Assembly: GCA_018223435.1 (NCBI GenBank)
Contig: JAGTTO010000001.1
Span: 3,162,001 to 3,226,000 of the forward strand
DNA length: 64,000 nucleotides
Reading direction: 5' to 3'
Origin: Lachnospiraceae bacterium Marseille-Q4251
GTDB taxonomy: Bacteria > Bacillota > Clostridia > Lachnospirales > Lachnospiraceae
This document shows, piece after piece, positions 35,276-45,553 of the stretch; the stretch's first letter is position 1, and each line of letters starts with the position of its first letter. Under the pieces are notes generated by a model that saw only the letters and a program-made list of their open reading frames with translations, was not told the origin of the DNA and did not search any database. A program made the translations under genes and the position numbers.

Positions 35276-37030
35276 ATGAAAGAGGCAGAAAAACAAAGAA
35301 AAGGAGTCAGACATAGTCTTTTTAAGAGATTTCTTATGATTGTAGTGATACTTTTGCTTTGTATGATAGGGAGCTTTCTGGCTGTAGATTATACAGTGCG
35401 AAAAATGGCAGAAAGCAGTACACTTAGCTCTAATGAGAAAATCCTTCAGCAAATCGATGCTAAAACAAAGGAGTTTCACAATTCCATTTATAATATGCTG
35501 ACCCTTCTGGCTTACGAGCAGACAACGTATCAGTATTTTACACAGAGTCAGAGAGAACGTCTTGGAAGCTATGAAGACCTTCAGATCCTGCTTTCCAATA
35601 TGATGATGATCCAGAATGACATTGCCGGAATCTCCCTTTATGACGGAGAAGGAGGAAAACTCACAACACTTGGAAAGGATTTTGAAGTATTTAACCGGGC
35701 TCCGGTGGAAATCAATTTTGCCTACTCCAATGTTTTTCGGCCTAATTCTTCCAGTGAAGCTTACTTTACGATCTCTTATCCGGTCTATGATCTTCCACGG
35801 GAAAATTATGACCGGCAGATTGGTATGATCGTGCTGGTTATGAGAGGAAGCTGGTTTTCCAGCTATCTGAAGGATACAGCAATTACAGAAAACGAGCATG
35901 TCTATCTTGTGGATAAGAGAAATATGGTCATAGCGGGAGATCAGGATAAGGAATTCTACGAGTTGGATGTCGAAGGTCTTCAGAAAGATAAAAACAGTCT
36001 TGTTCAGACTGTAGACCAGGAGGAAACAAGCTGGCGGATCGTCAGTGTGATTCCGGTACGGGAGATTTACAGTGGTCTGAGCATTGTTCATACTTCAATT
36101 TTTTTGGTAATGACTATTGCTTTTCTGGGGCTGAGCCTTCTCCTCTATTTTTGCTATTTCATCATTATTCGTCCTATTCGCCGGGTAGATGCTTTTGTGC
36201 GGCATAGTGCAGCTTCTTCTACAGAACGCCTGGAAGGCTTTAACGGGACAGATGAGATCAGCATTTTGGTGGACAATTTGAACCATATGCTGGATGAAAA
36301 GGATGAGATGAGTGAAAAACTTCGCCATGCTCAGCGTGATCTCTATGAGACGGAGCTGTCCAAACAGCAGATGCAGGTTCTGGCTTATCGTAATCAGATC
36401 AATCCACACTTTCTTTATAATACCTTTGAATGTATCCGGGCCATGGCTCTTTATTATGACGCAGATGAGATCGCGGAGATCACAATGGCGCTTTCAAGGA
36501 TTTTCCGTTATGCTATTAAAGGCCATAATATTGTTACGGTGGAAGAGGAGATAGCGAATATCCGGGAATACGCCAAAATTATTTTTTACCGCTTTGGCGG
36601 TCGGATCCAGGTAGGTATCGAAGTGGAGGAAGAGGCGAAAAAGCGAAATATGCTGAAGCTTATCATTCAGCCCGTTGTTGAAAACAGTATTTTTCACGGT
36701 CTGGAGCAGAAGCTTGACAATGGTCTTGTGACAGTGCATGCTAGGGTGGATGAAAATGATATGCTGGAAGTTGAAGTAAAGGATGACGGCTGCGGAATGG
36801 AACAGGAGCAAGTGGATCAGCTTTTGTATCAGATAAAAAGACAGAGTCTTCACCGTAGTTCCCAGAAAGACAGTATCGGACTAGCAAATATCTGTCACCG
36901 GCTGGGACTTTTCTATGGGGATAAGGCTGACTTTACCATAGAGAGCAGTCCAGGAAAAGGAACCCGGGTGATCATAAAGATTCCAAGAGAAACAGAGGAG
37001 AGAATGGAAGAATGTACAAAGTGCTTATAG
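35276..37030 (+). CDS. YesM-type sensor histidine kinase
   Basis: 584 residues from ATG 35276 (AAAGGAAA upstream). Membrane helix at about 17-38; extracellular dCache-like sensor (LSNMMMIQNDIAGISLYDGEGG...FTISYPVYDLPRENYDRQIGMIVLVMRG); second helix near 275-300; HAMP; then the His_kinase domain YRNQINPHFLYNTFECIRAM with the phospho-acceptor His378; HATPase with IIQPVVENSIFHGLE and DDGCGM. It overlaps the response-regulator gene by 19 nt. Such pairs sense extracellular sugars or binding-protein complexes and turn on neighbouring importer and glycosidase genes, here the fucosidase locus. Confidence 0.95.
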   Translation: MKEAEKQRKGVRHSLFKRFLMIVVILLLCMIGSFLAVDYTVRKMAESSTLSSNEKILQQIDAKTKEFHNSIYNMLTLLAYEQTTYQYFTQSQRERLGSYEDLQILLSNMMMIQNDIAGISLYDGEGGKLTTLGKDFEVFNRAPVEINFAYSNVFRPNSSSEAYFTISYPVYDLPRENYDRQIGMIVLVMRGSWFSSYLKDTAITENEHVYLVDKRNMVIAGDQDKEFYELDVEGLQKDKNSLVQTVDQEETSWRIVSVIPVREIYSGLSIVHTSIFLVMTIAFLGLSLLLYFCYFIIIRPIRRVDAFVRHSAASSTERLEGFNGTDEISILVDNLNHMLDEKDEMSEKLRHAQRDLYETELSKQQMQVLAYRNQINPHFLYNTFECIRAMALYYDADEIAEITMALSRIFRYAIKGHNIVTVEEEIANIREYAKIIFYRFGGRIQVGIEVEEEAKKRNMLKLIIQPVVENSIFHGLEQKLDNGLVTVHARVDENDMLEVEVKDDGCGMEQEQVDQLLYQIKRQSLHRSSQKDSIGLANICHRLGLFYGDKADFTIESSPGKGTRVIIKIPRETEERMEECTKCL

Positions 37031-37749
37031 CGGACGACGAGGTTTGGATCGGCTTTGGAATCAAGAAGCTGATTCATAAGAGCGGTCAGCCCTTTACCGT
37101 GATTGGGGAGGCGCCAAACGGGATAAGGGCTTATGAAATGGTAAAAAAAGAACAGCCGGATCTTCTTATCACGGATATCCGGATGCCTGGGCTTAACGGT
37201 CTGGAGCTTATGAGAAAATTAAGAGCGGAAGAAAATCCGGTGGGCGTAGTCTTTATCAGCGGCTATGCGGAGTTTGAATATGCCCGGGAGGCTATCAGCC
37301 TGGGAGCCTTTGACTATCTGTTAAAACCCATTGAGGAGGAAAGTCTGACCGCCATTCTTTCCAGATTTCGTGAGGAAAAAGAGCGGAATGTGCCGCGTTC
37401 TATGGAGTCTGTGGCTTTGAATCCGGAAGTTTCCGATCCGAGGATCCGAAAGATCATTCAAGAGATCGACCAAAATTATACAGGAAAACTCTCGCTGGGA
37501 GAACTGGCAGACTCCATGAATTTAAGCATCGGTCATTTAAGTACTCTGATCCGCCGTGAGACCGGTTTGTCTTTTTCTGAATATGTGACAGCCAAGCGGA
37601 TGGAAGATGCCAAAAAACTCCTCTGTCAGGAAAATCTTTCTGTGGAAGAAGTGGCAGAGCAGGTGGGATATCACGACTATTTTTATTTTACGAAAGCATT
37701 CAAGAAATATGCGGGAGTTTCGCCCAGCGTATACAGGAAAGGCCAATGA
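37012..37749 (+). CDS. YesN-type response regulator, REC plus AraC HTH
   Basis: 245 residues, short for the YesN family (often ~500) because the usual middle region is absent. Receiver domain with acidic pocket ADDE, phospho-acceptor Asp55 (LLITDIRMPG), and KPIEEE. The AraC-type HTH begins near residue 150 (ILRKI-like RIRKIIQEIDQNYTGKLSLGELADSMNLSIGHLSTLIRRETGLSFSEYV...VEEVAEQVGYHDYFYFTKAFKKYAGVSPSVYR). It probably activates the downstream glycan genes. Overlaps both neighbours. Confidence 0.95.
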   Translation: MYKVLIADDEVWIGFGIKKLIHKSGQPFTVIGEAPNGIRAYEMVKKEQPDLLITDIRMPGLNGLELMRKLRAEENPVGVVFISGYAEFEYAREAISLGAFDYLLKPIEEESLTAILSRFREEKERNVPRSMESVALNPEVSDPRIRKIIQEIDQNYTGKLSLGELADSMNLSIGHLSTLIRRETGLSFSEYVTAKRMEDAKKLLCQENLSVEEVAEQVGYHDYFYFTKAFKKYAGVSPSVYRKGQ

Positions 37750-39248
37750 GAAATATAAGACGATTTTTTCAGACAGCGGTTTATGCAGGAGCAGCATTGT
37801 TTCTCGGACTGAGTCTTTCCGGCTGCAGAAAAAGTGAGGACAGCTATCAGGCAAAGCACAGCGAGGAACTCACCTGGTTTTCTGATCTGAGCTGGTGGAG
37901 TCCGGGAAACTGGGATGCGGATCCGAAAAGCGGAACCGGTGAAATCACAGAGAAGACTGGTGTAGAGATCCGCTATCTGATACCGGAGGACAATGGAGAT
38001 ACAAGACTCAGTCTTATGATGATAAACGGAAATATGCCGGATATTCTTTCTGTTTCTGATGAGCAGATGATTCGACATCTTATCACTTCTGATGCCGTAT
38101 GGAATCTTGACGAGTTATTGCAGCAATATCTGCCGGATTCTCATTTGCTGGTGGATTATCCGAAGGATCTGAAGACTCTTCTTATGGAGCGGGACGGTGG
38201 CTGGTACGGTCTGAGCGGAGATATACATAGTCAAGAGAATCAGGAGGAATACGGAGAGGCTTCGGAATTTTACCAGACCTTTCAGAGGAAAAAACAGAGT
38301 TCAGGGATTATCTGGAATAAAGTTCTATTAAAGAGGCTGGGTTATGAGATTGAGGATCTTCAGACAGAGGAAGCTGTCTTAAAAATTTTCAAGGAAGTGC
38401 AGGAGAGGGAGATCACGGTGAATAAAGAAGTGGTGACTCCGGTTCTGGTGGATGGGGAAAATTACAGCCGGACTACACTGGCGTTTCTGGAAGATACTTT
38501 TGGAGCATCTTGTGTGACCGCGGATGGAGCTTATCAGGAGCGGATTTCTACGAAAGAGGGGTGCCATGCCCTGGAATTTTTAAATAAGCTCTTTCGACTG
38601 GGATATGCGGAACATCAACAGACTATTTTGACGGCTTACAATATCAAACGCCGTCTGAACTCCGGTCAGGTCCTCTGTTTTATCGGGGATGTGGAACATT
38701 CCGGAATCAATCCGGAGGAATGGATTTCCAGCGGTGCGATTCATTCTGCCAGTGGAGAAGAACCGGTTTTCGGGGAAAAAGAAGAATTTTCTCTGGGTGA
38801 AATGACAACATTTGTTTCTAAAAATTGTAAAGCTCCAGAGGCAGCGGCCCGTTTTCTTACCGTTCTGACAACCCAGGAAGGAATGAAAAGTTATCTGAAA
38901 TCCGGGGAAAGCTGGTGGCCGCTTCGAAATGATGACTGGTATTACTGTCAGCTTTCCGATGAAGATGAGAAAATGAACGCCTGGAAACAGTTGATTTGTG
39001 CTTATAAAGAAGCTTCCGGGCCGAAAACCTATGACAGAGAACTGATAGATGCGGCTGGGGATACTACAAAGATCTGTGATATCCAGGCAACGGTCCGGGA
39101 AAGCTTCAGCCGGGGTGTAAACAGCGTTCTCTGGGCGGAAAATGACGAAGAATTTGACGCCGCCTATGAGAAGCTTCTCACAGAGCTTCAGGAGGCCGGC
39201 CTTTTCGAACTGGAAGCGGACCGGACAGAGAAAATGAAGCGAAAATAG
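37746..39248 (+). CDS. Extracellular solute-binding lipoprotein in the sensor operon
   Basis: 500 residues; overlaps the regulator by 4 nt (ATGA). Signal peptide with lipobox LSGC (residues ~27-30). Family 1 binding-protein fold, divergent. Because it is translated with the kinase and regulator and not with permeases, it may present ligand to the sensor rather than serve import. Confidence 0.85.
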   Translation: MRNIRRFFQTAVYAGAALFLGLSLSGCRKSEDSYQAKHSEELTWFSDLSWWSPGNWDADPKSGTGEITEKTGVEIRYLIPEDNGDTRLSLMMINGNMPDILSVSDEQMIRHLITSDAVWNLDELLQQYLPDSHLLVDYPKDLKTLLMERDGGWYGLSGDIHSQENQEEYGEASEFYQTFQRKKQSSGIIWNKVLLKRLGYEIEDLQTEEAVLKIFKEVQEREITVNKEVVTPVLVDGENYSRTTLAFLEDTFGASCVTADGAYQERISTKEGCHALEFLNKLFRLGYAEHQQTILTAYNIKRRLNSGQVLCFIGDVEHSGINPEEWISSGAIHSASGEEPVFGEKEEFSLGEMTTFVSKNCKAPEAAARFLTVLTTQEGMKSYLKSGESWWPLRNDDWYYCQLSDEDEKMNAWKQLICAYKEASGPKTYDRELIDAAGDTTKICDIQATVRESFSRGVNSVLWAENDEEFDAAYEKLLTELQEAGLFELEADRTEKMKRK

Positions 39249-39330
39249 TACCAAAACAGAAAAAATAGCCCATATTTTTTTTAGGACCTTCTTTTACAAT
39301 AGTTTCATATTTGAAAGGAGGTCTTTTTCT

Positions 39331-40644
39331 ATGTATCAGTTTAATGAAGAGGAATACCGGAAACGGATGGAATGGTATGTGGATGCGAGATTCGGCATGT
39401 TTCTTCACTGGGGGCTTTATGCAATCCCGGCGAGAGGCGAGTGGATGCGAAGCTTCGAGAAAGTTACAGATGAAGAGTATCAGAAGTATTTCAATGAGTT
39501 TAATCCGGTTGACTATGATCCGAAAAAATGGGCACGGATGGCAAAAGAAGCCGGCATGAAATATATGGTTCTGACGGCAAAGCATCACGATGGTTTCTGC
39601 CTGTTTGACAGCCAGTATACGGACTTTAAGGCAACCAACACAAAATGCGGCAGAGATCTGATCCGGGAATATGTAGATGCAGTGCGTGGAGAAGGACTAA
39701 AAGTGGGGCTTTACTATTCACTGATTGACTGGCATCACGAGGATTATCCGCATTTCAGCGACGGAGCTCATCCAATGTATCAGAATCCGGTCTATAAGGA
39801 TGATGACCGGAATTGGGATCGCTATCTGGAATATATGCATAATCAGGTAAGAGAGCTCTGCACGAACTATGGGAAAATAGATGTTCTCTGGTTTGATTAT
39901 TCTTTCGGAGAGTATTCCGGAGAAAAATGGGGTGCTACCAAGTTGGTGAATATGGTTCGCAGTCTTCAGCCGGGCGTGATTATCGACAACCGTTTGGAAG
40001 TGAGCGGAGCCGGACTCGGATCCCTGGCATCCGGTCATCCGCTTCCGTATCACGGAGACTTTGTAAGTCCCGAGCAGATTATTCCGCAGGAAGGAATCCG
40101 CGATGTAAACGGAAAACCTTTAATCTGGGAGGCCTGCTTTACCATGAACGACAGCTGGGGATATCGGATGACGGACAAGCTTTTCAAACCGGCTCCTATG
40201 CTGATCAAGAAACTGGTCGAGTGTGTATCCAAGGGCGGAAATATGCTCTTGAATGTGGGACCGGATGCCCGGGGCAACTTTCCGCCACAGTCTGTAGCAA
40301 TCTTAAAAGAGATTGGCGAATGGATGCAGAAGAACGGGGACAGTATTTACGGCTGTGGAATGTCCAGTATGCCGAGACCGGACTTTGGACGGATCACTCA
40401 GAAAGGAAATCTGCTTTATTATCATATCTTCGACAATACGATTGGCCCGATTCCACTGATTGGGATTGAAAAACATGAGGTGAAAAAAATCCGTATGGTA
40501 TCCACAGGAGCGGAAATTCCCGTGGCCAATAACTGGGTGAGCAATAATTATCCGGATATTACCTTTGCGGATCTTGGAAATGACCCGGTTTTACCTGATC
40601 CGGTGGACACAGTTATTGAAGTGGAATTAAATTGCAAAAAATAA
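39331..40644 (+). CDS. Alpha-L-fucosidase, GH29 family (first of three)
   Basis: 437 residues, no signal peptide, so cytoplasmic. Typical GH29 start: WYVDARFGMFLHWGLYAIPARGEW, then YMVLTAKHHDGFCLFDSQYTDF and GLKVGLYYSLIDWHHEDYP. Nucleophile Asp189 in VLWFDYSF. GGNMLLNVGPDARG near residue 310 is also diagnostic. AAGGAGG site. Releases L-fucose from imported oligosaccharides. Precedes a second, divergent GH29 gene. Confidence 0.95.
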   Translation: MYQFNEEEYRKRMEWYVDARFGMFLHWGLYAIPARGEWMRSFEKVTDEEYQKYFNEFNPVDYDPKKWARMAKEAGMKYMVLTAKHHDGFCLFDSQYTDFKATNTKCGRDLIREYVDAVRGEGLKVGLYYSLIDWHHEDYPHFSDGAHPMYQNPVYKDDDRNWDRYLEYMHNQVRELCTNYGKIDVLWFDYSFGEYSGEKWGATKLVNMVRSLQPGVIIDNRLEVSGAGLGSLASGHPLPYHGDFVSPEQIIPQEGIRDVNGKPLIWEACFTMNDSWGYRMTDKLFKPAPMLIKKLVECVSKGGNMLLNVGPDARGNFPPQSVAILKEIGEWMQKNGDSIYGCGMSSMPRPDFGRITQKGNLLYYHIFDNTIGPIPLIGIEKHEVKKIRMVSTGAEIPVANNWVSNNYPDITFADLGNDPVLPDPVDTVIEVELNCKK

Positions 40645-40726
40645 TACCAAAATACCGAAATTGTTTCATACAGCCGGGAAGAAACGACTGATATAATGGA
40701 TCTATCAGAAGACGGGAGATGAGGAC

Positions 40727-42028
40727 ATGGAGGCAGAAACACTTTGCAGGCCGGATAAACAGCAGCAGCTCTGGGCAGATTGTGAGATCGGGGTGATCAT
40801 TCACTATAGCCGCGGACTTTTGGGGATGCAGAATCTGGAAGGTGTACCCTGTGACCAGGCAGCAGATGCATCAAAGCTGAATCCGGAAAATCTGGATACA
40901 GACCAGTGGCTGGCCAGTGCGGCAGAACTGGGAGCAAAATATGCTGTGTTCGTGGCAAATCAGCGGAACTGTCAGGGGATTTCACTCTGGCAGTCCTCAT
41001 CCAATCCGTATTCACTGAAACAGTCGCCCTATCAGAATGGAAGGTTTGACTGTGTCGAAGCATTTATTCGTTCCTGTAAAAAATATCACATTCTTCCGGG
41101 ACTTTATTATCAGACCGGCTATGGCGGCCACTATTTTGAGAAAGAGAAATACCGCACGCCGGGGACACCGGAACATGAAAGATATCTGAAGGTCACAAAA
41201 GGGGATCTGACAGAACTCTGGACGAAATACGGTTCTCTTTTTGAGATCTGGTTTGATGGAGGGGCTGACAGCCTGGAACGTACCGGGTTGGATGTGGGAA
41301 GACTCCTGGAAGAATATCAGCCCGGGGCCATTTGCTTTCAGGGACCGGCTTCCCATGAAAGAAATTTGCGCTGGATCGGAAATGAGGACGGCATTGCAGC
41401 CTGTGATACCTGGTCCACGACGGATCAGAGAACCTTTTTTTACGATGGAACTGAAAAAGATGAACTCGTTGGAAAAGGAATTGCCGGAGGAAAATTCTGG
41501 ATTCCGGCGGAGACAGATATTCCGAACAGAAGACCGGAAGGACGGGGTGTCGGCTGGGGCTGGGCTCCGGATGAAGAAAATCTCGTATGGACGCCGGAAG
41601 AACTTCTGGAACGTTATTATACCTCCGTTGGGCGAAACAGCAATCTTCTTCTTGGTCAGTGTATTGCAGATGATGGAAAATTTCAAGACACGGAGCAGTT
41701 CAGAAATCTTGGAAAAAAGATCTGTAGCATCTATGAAAAAAACTTGGGAAGAACCGCCGGCACAGGAAATTCTTTTTCTATTCGGCTTCCGGAAGGCGTG
41801 GTTGCCAGAACTATTTCTGTGATGGAAGAGATTGCGGAAGGTGAAAGGGTGAGAGAGTTTCGACTGATCGCTGAGACATCAGAAGGAGAGCACGAGCTTT
41901 ACCATGCACAAACCATTGGACATAAACGTCTGATCCGGCTGGAACCACTGCGGGCAGAGAAGATTCGTCTGGATATTCTCAAAAGCGTTGGGCAGCCAAG
42001 AATCAGGAACTTTGAAATATTCGGTTAA
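40727..42028 (+). CDS. GH29-like alpha-L-fucosidase (second, divergent)
   Basis: 433 residues, cytoplasmic. Divergent N-terminus: where GH29 has GMFLHWGLY this has GVIIHYSRGLLG, and the KHHDGF motif reads ANQRNCQGISLW. The nucleophile region is kept (FEIWFDGGADS, Asp177), as is GRNSNLLLGQCIADDG in place of GGNxLLNVGP. Belongs to the broad GH29 superfamily, but the changed substrate-binding motifs suggest a different fucosyl linkage or sugar. ATG preceded by GGGAGATGAGG. Confidence 0.8.
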   Translation: MEAETLCRPDKQQQLWADCEIGVIIHYSRGLLGMQNLEGVPCDQAADASKLNPENLDTDQWLASAAELGAKYAVFVANQRNCQGISLWQSSSNPYSLKQSPYQNGRFDCVEAFIRSCKKYHILPGLYYQTGYGGHYFEKEKYRTPGTPEHERYLKVTKGDLTELWTKYGSLFEIWFDGGADSLERTGLDVGRLLEEYQPGAICFQGPASHERNLRWIGNEDGIAACDTWSTTDQRTFFYDGTEKDELVGKGIAGGKFWIPAETDIPNRRPEGRGVGWGWAPDEENLVWTPEELLERYYTSVGRNSNLLLGQCIADDGKFQDTEQFRNLGKKICSIYEKNLGRTAGTGNSFSIRLPEGVVARTISVMEEIAEGERVREFRLIAETSEGEHELYHAQTIGHKRLIRLEPLRAEKIRLDILKSVGQPRIRNFEIFG

Positions 42029-42048
42029 GAGAGAAAAGGGGGAGATCT

Positions 42049-42993
42049 ATGAAAAAGAAAAAACAGGGAGTTCCGGCAGCGGTGAAGAAACAGTCGTTTA
42101 AGGCCTATATGAAAGGTCACTACGATCTCTACCTTCTGCTTCTTCCGGCAATCCTTTATACAGCCGTCTTTTTGTATATTCCCATGTATGGTGTACTGAT
42201 GGCTTTTCAGGATTACAGCCCGGTGAAAGGCATTATAGGAAGTAATTTTGTAGGGCTGAAGCACTTCAAAAAATTTTTCAGTACCTATATGGCAAAGCAG
42301 ATCATCAGCAATACCGTGATTCTTTCCGGTTATTCTTTGTTGGCATCTTTTCCTTTTCCTGTAATTCTGGCTCTGATGCTGAATTATTGTGTGAATCGGA
42401 GATTCGGAAAAATTGTTCAGACTGTTACCTATATGCCATATTTCATTTCTGTTATGGTACTGGTTGGTATGATGAATATTTTCTTCTCCACCAACTATGG
42501 TGTTGTCAATACAGTGCTTCAGGCACTTGGAATTGAACCATTCTCCTTTATGTCCAGTGAAAAAAGTTTCAGGCACATGTATGTATGGTCTGGTATCTGG
42601 CAAGGTATGGGATATTCTTCTGTTATCTATTTTGCAGCTCTTTCAGGCATTGATCCGACGCTTTATGAGGCGGCAGAACTGGACGGAGCCAGCAAGCTTC
42701 AGAGAATCCGTTACATTGATCTTCCGAGCATCATGCCGACAGTAATCATCATGCTGATCATGAGTGCTGGAAACCTTATGAGTATCGGTTTCGAGAAAGC
42801 TTACCTGATGCAGAATGACCGGAACTCCGGCGTATCAGAGATCATTGCAACTTATGTATACAAAGTAGGACTGATTGATGCGCGCTACAGTTTTTCAGCG
42901 GCAATCAATCTCTTCAATTCAGCAATCAACTTTGTGATCCTGATTGTGATCAATAAGATATCCAGAAAATTAAGCGATACATCCTTGTGGTAG
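42049..42993 (+). CDS. ABC permease, LplB type
   Basis: 314 residues, six membrane helices. LPAILYTAVFLYIPMYGVLMAFQDYSPVKGIIGSNFVGLKHFKKFF is the LplB signature; EAA loop YEAAELDGASKLQRIRYIDLPSIMP. First permease of a polysaccharide-type importer. Confidence 0.95.
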   Translation: MKKKKQGVPAAVKKQSFKAYMKGHYDLYLLLLPAILYTAVFLYIPMYGVLMAFQDYSPVKGIIGSNFVGLKHFKKFFSTYMAKQIISNTVILSGYSLLASFPFPVILALMLNYCVNRRFGKIVQTVTYMPYFISVMVLVGMMNIFFSTNYGVVNTVLQALGIEPFSFMSSEKSFRHMYVWSGIWQGMGYSSVIYFAALSGIDPTLYEAAELDGASKLQRIRYIDLPSIMPTVIIMLIMSAGNLMSIGFEKAYLMQNDRNSGVSEIIATYVYKVGLIDARYSFSAAINLFNSAINFVILIVINKISRKLSDTSLW

Positions 42994-43005
42994 GGGGACA
43001 GAAAG

Positions 43006-43905
43006 ATGAGTGGACAAAGAAAAAGAAAAAAAATAAAAGCAGGGGATCGTGCTTTTGACATCATCAACACGCTGCTTCTGGTACTGATCTTTGTAATTAT
43101 CCTTTACCCCATGTACTATGTGCTGATTGCTTCATTCAGTAACCCGGATAAGGTGCTAACGGGAAAAATTTTTCTTCTTCCCAAAGGCTTTCAGCTGGAA
43201 AGCTACAAAACGGTATTTTCCAACTCAGAGGTAATGAATGGTTACCTTCATACGATTTTGTATGCTACGGTAGGAACATTGATTAACCTTTTCGTGACAC
43301 TGACAGCAGGTTATGCGCTTTCCAGAGAGGATTTAAGAGGCAGGAAGCCAATTACATTGTTTTTCATTTTTACCATGTTTTTCAGTGGTGGAACCGTTCC
43401 GACTTATATGCTGGTGAAAAATTTAGGACTTCTGAATACGTTCTGGGCCATGGTTCTTCCAAATGCCATGAGCGTATGGAATCTGATCCTTTGCCGGAAC
43501 TTCTTTGAGGGAAATATTCCCAAAGAACTGCTGGAAGTATCCAAGATTGATGGCTGCCGGAATGATTACTTCTTCCTGAAGATTGTCCTGCCGCTGTCCA
43601 AGGCCTTAATTGCCGTCATGGTTCTGTTCTATGCGGTAGGTCACTGGAATTCTTACATGCAGCCTCTTCTGTACCTGTCAGACAGGAGCAGATATCCACT
43701 GCAGCTGGTACTGAAAAATATCCTGATTTCCAGCCAGCCGGATGCATCCCTGGCAGGCATGACGGACCGGGCGGAACTTTACAAACAGACGGAAATGTTG
43801 AAATATGCGTTGGTAGTGGTATCCAGCGTACCGATGATCGCACTCTATCCTTTTGTACAGAAGTATTTCGTACAAGGGGTTATGGTAGGCTCTGTAAAAG
43901 GCTAA
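43006..43905 (+). CDS. ABC permease, YtcP type
   Basis: 299 residues, six membrane helices. DIINTLLLVLIFVIILYPMYYVLIASFSNPDKV is the YtcP signature; the coupling loop contains LLEVSKIDGCRNDYFFLKIVLPLSKAL. Heterodimer partner of the preceding permease. No ATPase gene nearby; a shared one must serve it. Confidence 0.95.
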   Translation: MSGQRKRKKIKAGDRAFDIINTLLLVLIFVIILYPMYYVLIASFSNPDKVLTGKIFLLPKGFQLESYKTVFSNSEVMNGYLHTILYATVGTLINLFVTLTAGYALSREDLRGRKPITLFFIFTMFFSGGTVPTYMLVKNLGLLNTFWAMVLPNAMSVWNLILCRNFFEGNIPKELLEVSKIDGCRNDYFFLKIVLPLSKALIAVMVLFYAVGHWNSYMQPLLYLSDRSRYPLQLVLKNILISSQPDASLAGMTDRAELYKQTEMLKYALVVVSSVPMIALYPFVQKYFVQGVMVGSVKG

Positions 43906-43934
43906 AATAAAAAAAGAAAAAGGAGGAAATGAGA

Positions 43935-45536
43935 ATGAAAAGAAAGGTAGTGCAGAAACTGATGTGTGCCATGCTGGCAAGTTCCATGTTAATGACCGGT
44001 TTTGGGGTGGAAGCATTTGCATCCGAGGATAAAAATCAGCAGGAACTGAGTACGGAAGCGCCGGTAACGGATGAGAAGGTGACTTACACTATCGCCTGCC
44101 AGCTCTCTCCCAACTGGGGAAATCCGGCAGAAGGCGAATTCTGGCAGTGGCTGGAGGAGAAAACCAACGTTCACATCGAATGGGTAACTTATCTGGAATC
44201 CGAAGCAACGGAGAAATTTAAACTTCTCATGGCTTCCGGTGAGTATCCGGATGCTTTCATGGGAGCTCTGGGCGGAAGTGACAACGATATCATCACATAC
44301 GGAAATGAAGGAATCTACATCCCATTAAATGATCTTATCGATCAGTATGCTCCGAATTTCAAGAAGAGAGTGGAAGAGGAATATCCGGACCTGATGAAAA
44401 TGATCACCTGTGCAGATGGAAATATCTACGGTATGCCGTCCGTTCTTTACAACCCGGACATTTATAACAACACTTTCATCAACAAAAAATGGCTGGATGC
44501 AGTAGGAGCAGAGGTTCCTACCACCACAGAAGAGTTTGCAGAAGTGCTCCGTCTCTTCAAAGAAAATGACCCCAATGGTAACGGCGAGGCAGACGAGATT
44601 CCGATGACTTTTATCTTCTCTGACTGGGGCGCATCTGACCACGGCCCCTACTTCGGAGCTTTCGGCTATCCCCTGTCTCCGGACTACCTGATGATCGATA
44701 ACAAAGAAGTAAAATATCTTGGCGCAGAAGAGAGCTATAAGAAGGGTGCTGAGTGGCTGAGTTCCCTGTATTCCGAAGGGCTGATTGACCGCGATGCCTT
44801 CACACAGGACGACAGCAGCCTGGCAGCAAAAGTTTCTCAAGGAACCGTTGGCGTGTTCTCTTCCTGGGACAGATCTCCGGCTGGTGAGTATGCAGACGAT
44901 TATGTAGCCCTGATGCCGCTCAAAGGACCGGAGGGTGACCAGAACGCATTGGTAGAGGGAATCACCGGTTTCTATAAAGGCAGATTTATGATCACCGATA
45001 AGGCAGAAAATCCGGAAATCCTTATGCAGTGGATCGATCGCTTCTATGAGAGCATGGAAGTTGGCTTAAATGCAACATATGGTATTGGGCCGGACAAAGA
45101 CAAAGCATGGTACTATGATGAGAACGGCGAGATCGTATTCAAATCCGGCGATGATCTTCCTGACGAGTATGTACGTGGACAGCAGCAGCTTCCGTTCGCA
45201 CCGGCAATCCTTAACGACACTGTAGGCGAATTCCTCGGTGATCCGTTCAAAAATGAAGTTACTGCCAGCATGAAAGAATATGCAGGTAAATTTACAGACG
45301 GAACATGGGAGCGCTGGCCCAATGCATACATGACTTTGGATGAGAAAGATGATATTTCCACTACAGAAACAGATCTTCAGGATTATTCCAAGAATCAGCT
45401 GGCAAAATGGATCTCCGGTGAGAGTGATGTGAATGCTGACTGGGATGGCTATCTGGAAGAGCTGGAGAACATCGGCCTGAGCCATTACCTCGAAGTAAAA
45501 CAGGGTATCTACGACAGATACAGCGCAGCTGAATAA
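43935..45536 (+). CDS. Solute-binding protein of the LplB/YtcP importer, no lipobox
   Basis: 533 residues from ATG 43935, the start best spaced from AAGGAGG (an ATG at 43929 is too close). Family 1 binding protein, LipO-like: WLEEKTNVHIEWVTYLESEATEKFKLLMASGEYPD and a calcium-like NDPNGNGEADEIP loop. Signal peptide MKRKVVQKLMCAMLASSMLMTGFGVEAFA. The lipobox position reads TGF rather than TGC (TTT, one base from TGT), and an AFA signal-peptidase I site follows. So it is probably released rather than lipid-anchored, unless held by other means. Confidence 0.9.
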   Translation: MKRKVVQKLMCAMLASSMLMTGFGVEAFASEDKNQQELSTEAPVTDEKVTYTIACQLSPNWGNPAEGEFWQWLEEKTNVHIEWVTYLESEATEKFKLLMASGEYPDAFMGALGGSDNDIITYGNEGIYIPLNDLIDQYAPNFKKRVEEEYPDLMKMITCADGNIYGMPSVLYNPDIYNNTFINKKWLDAVGAEVPTTTEEFAEVLRLFKENDPNGNGEADEIPMTFIFSDWGASDHGPYFGAFGYPLSPDYLMIDNKEVKYLGAEESYKKGAEWLSSLYSEGLIDRDAFTQDDSSLAAKVSQGTVGVFSSWDRSPAGEYADDYVALMPLKGPEGDQNALVEGITGFYKGRFMITDKAENPEILMQWIDRFYESMEVGLNATYGIGPDKDKAWYYDENGEIVFKSGDDLPDEYVRGQQQLPFAPAILNDTVGEFLGDPFKNEVTASMKEYAGKFTDGTWERWPNAYMTLDEKDDISTTETDLQDYSKNQLAKWISGESDVNADWDGYLEELENIGLSHYLEVKQGIYDRYSAAE

Positions 45537-45553
45537 GAGAAAGATAAACAGAG

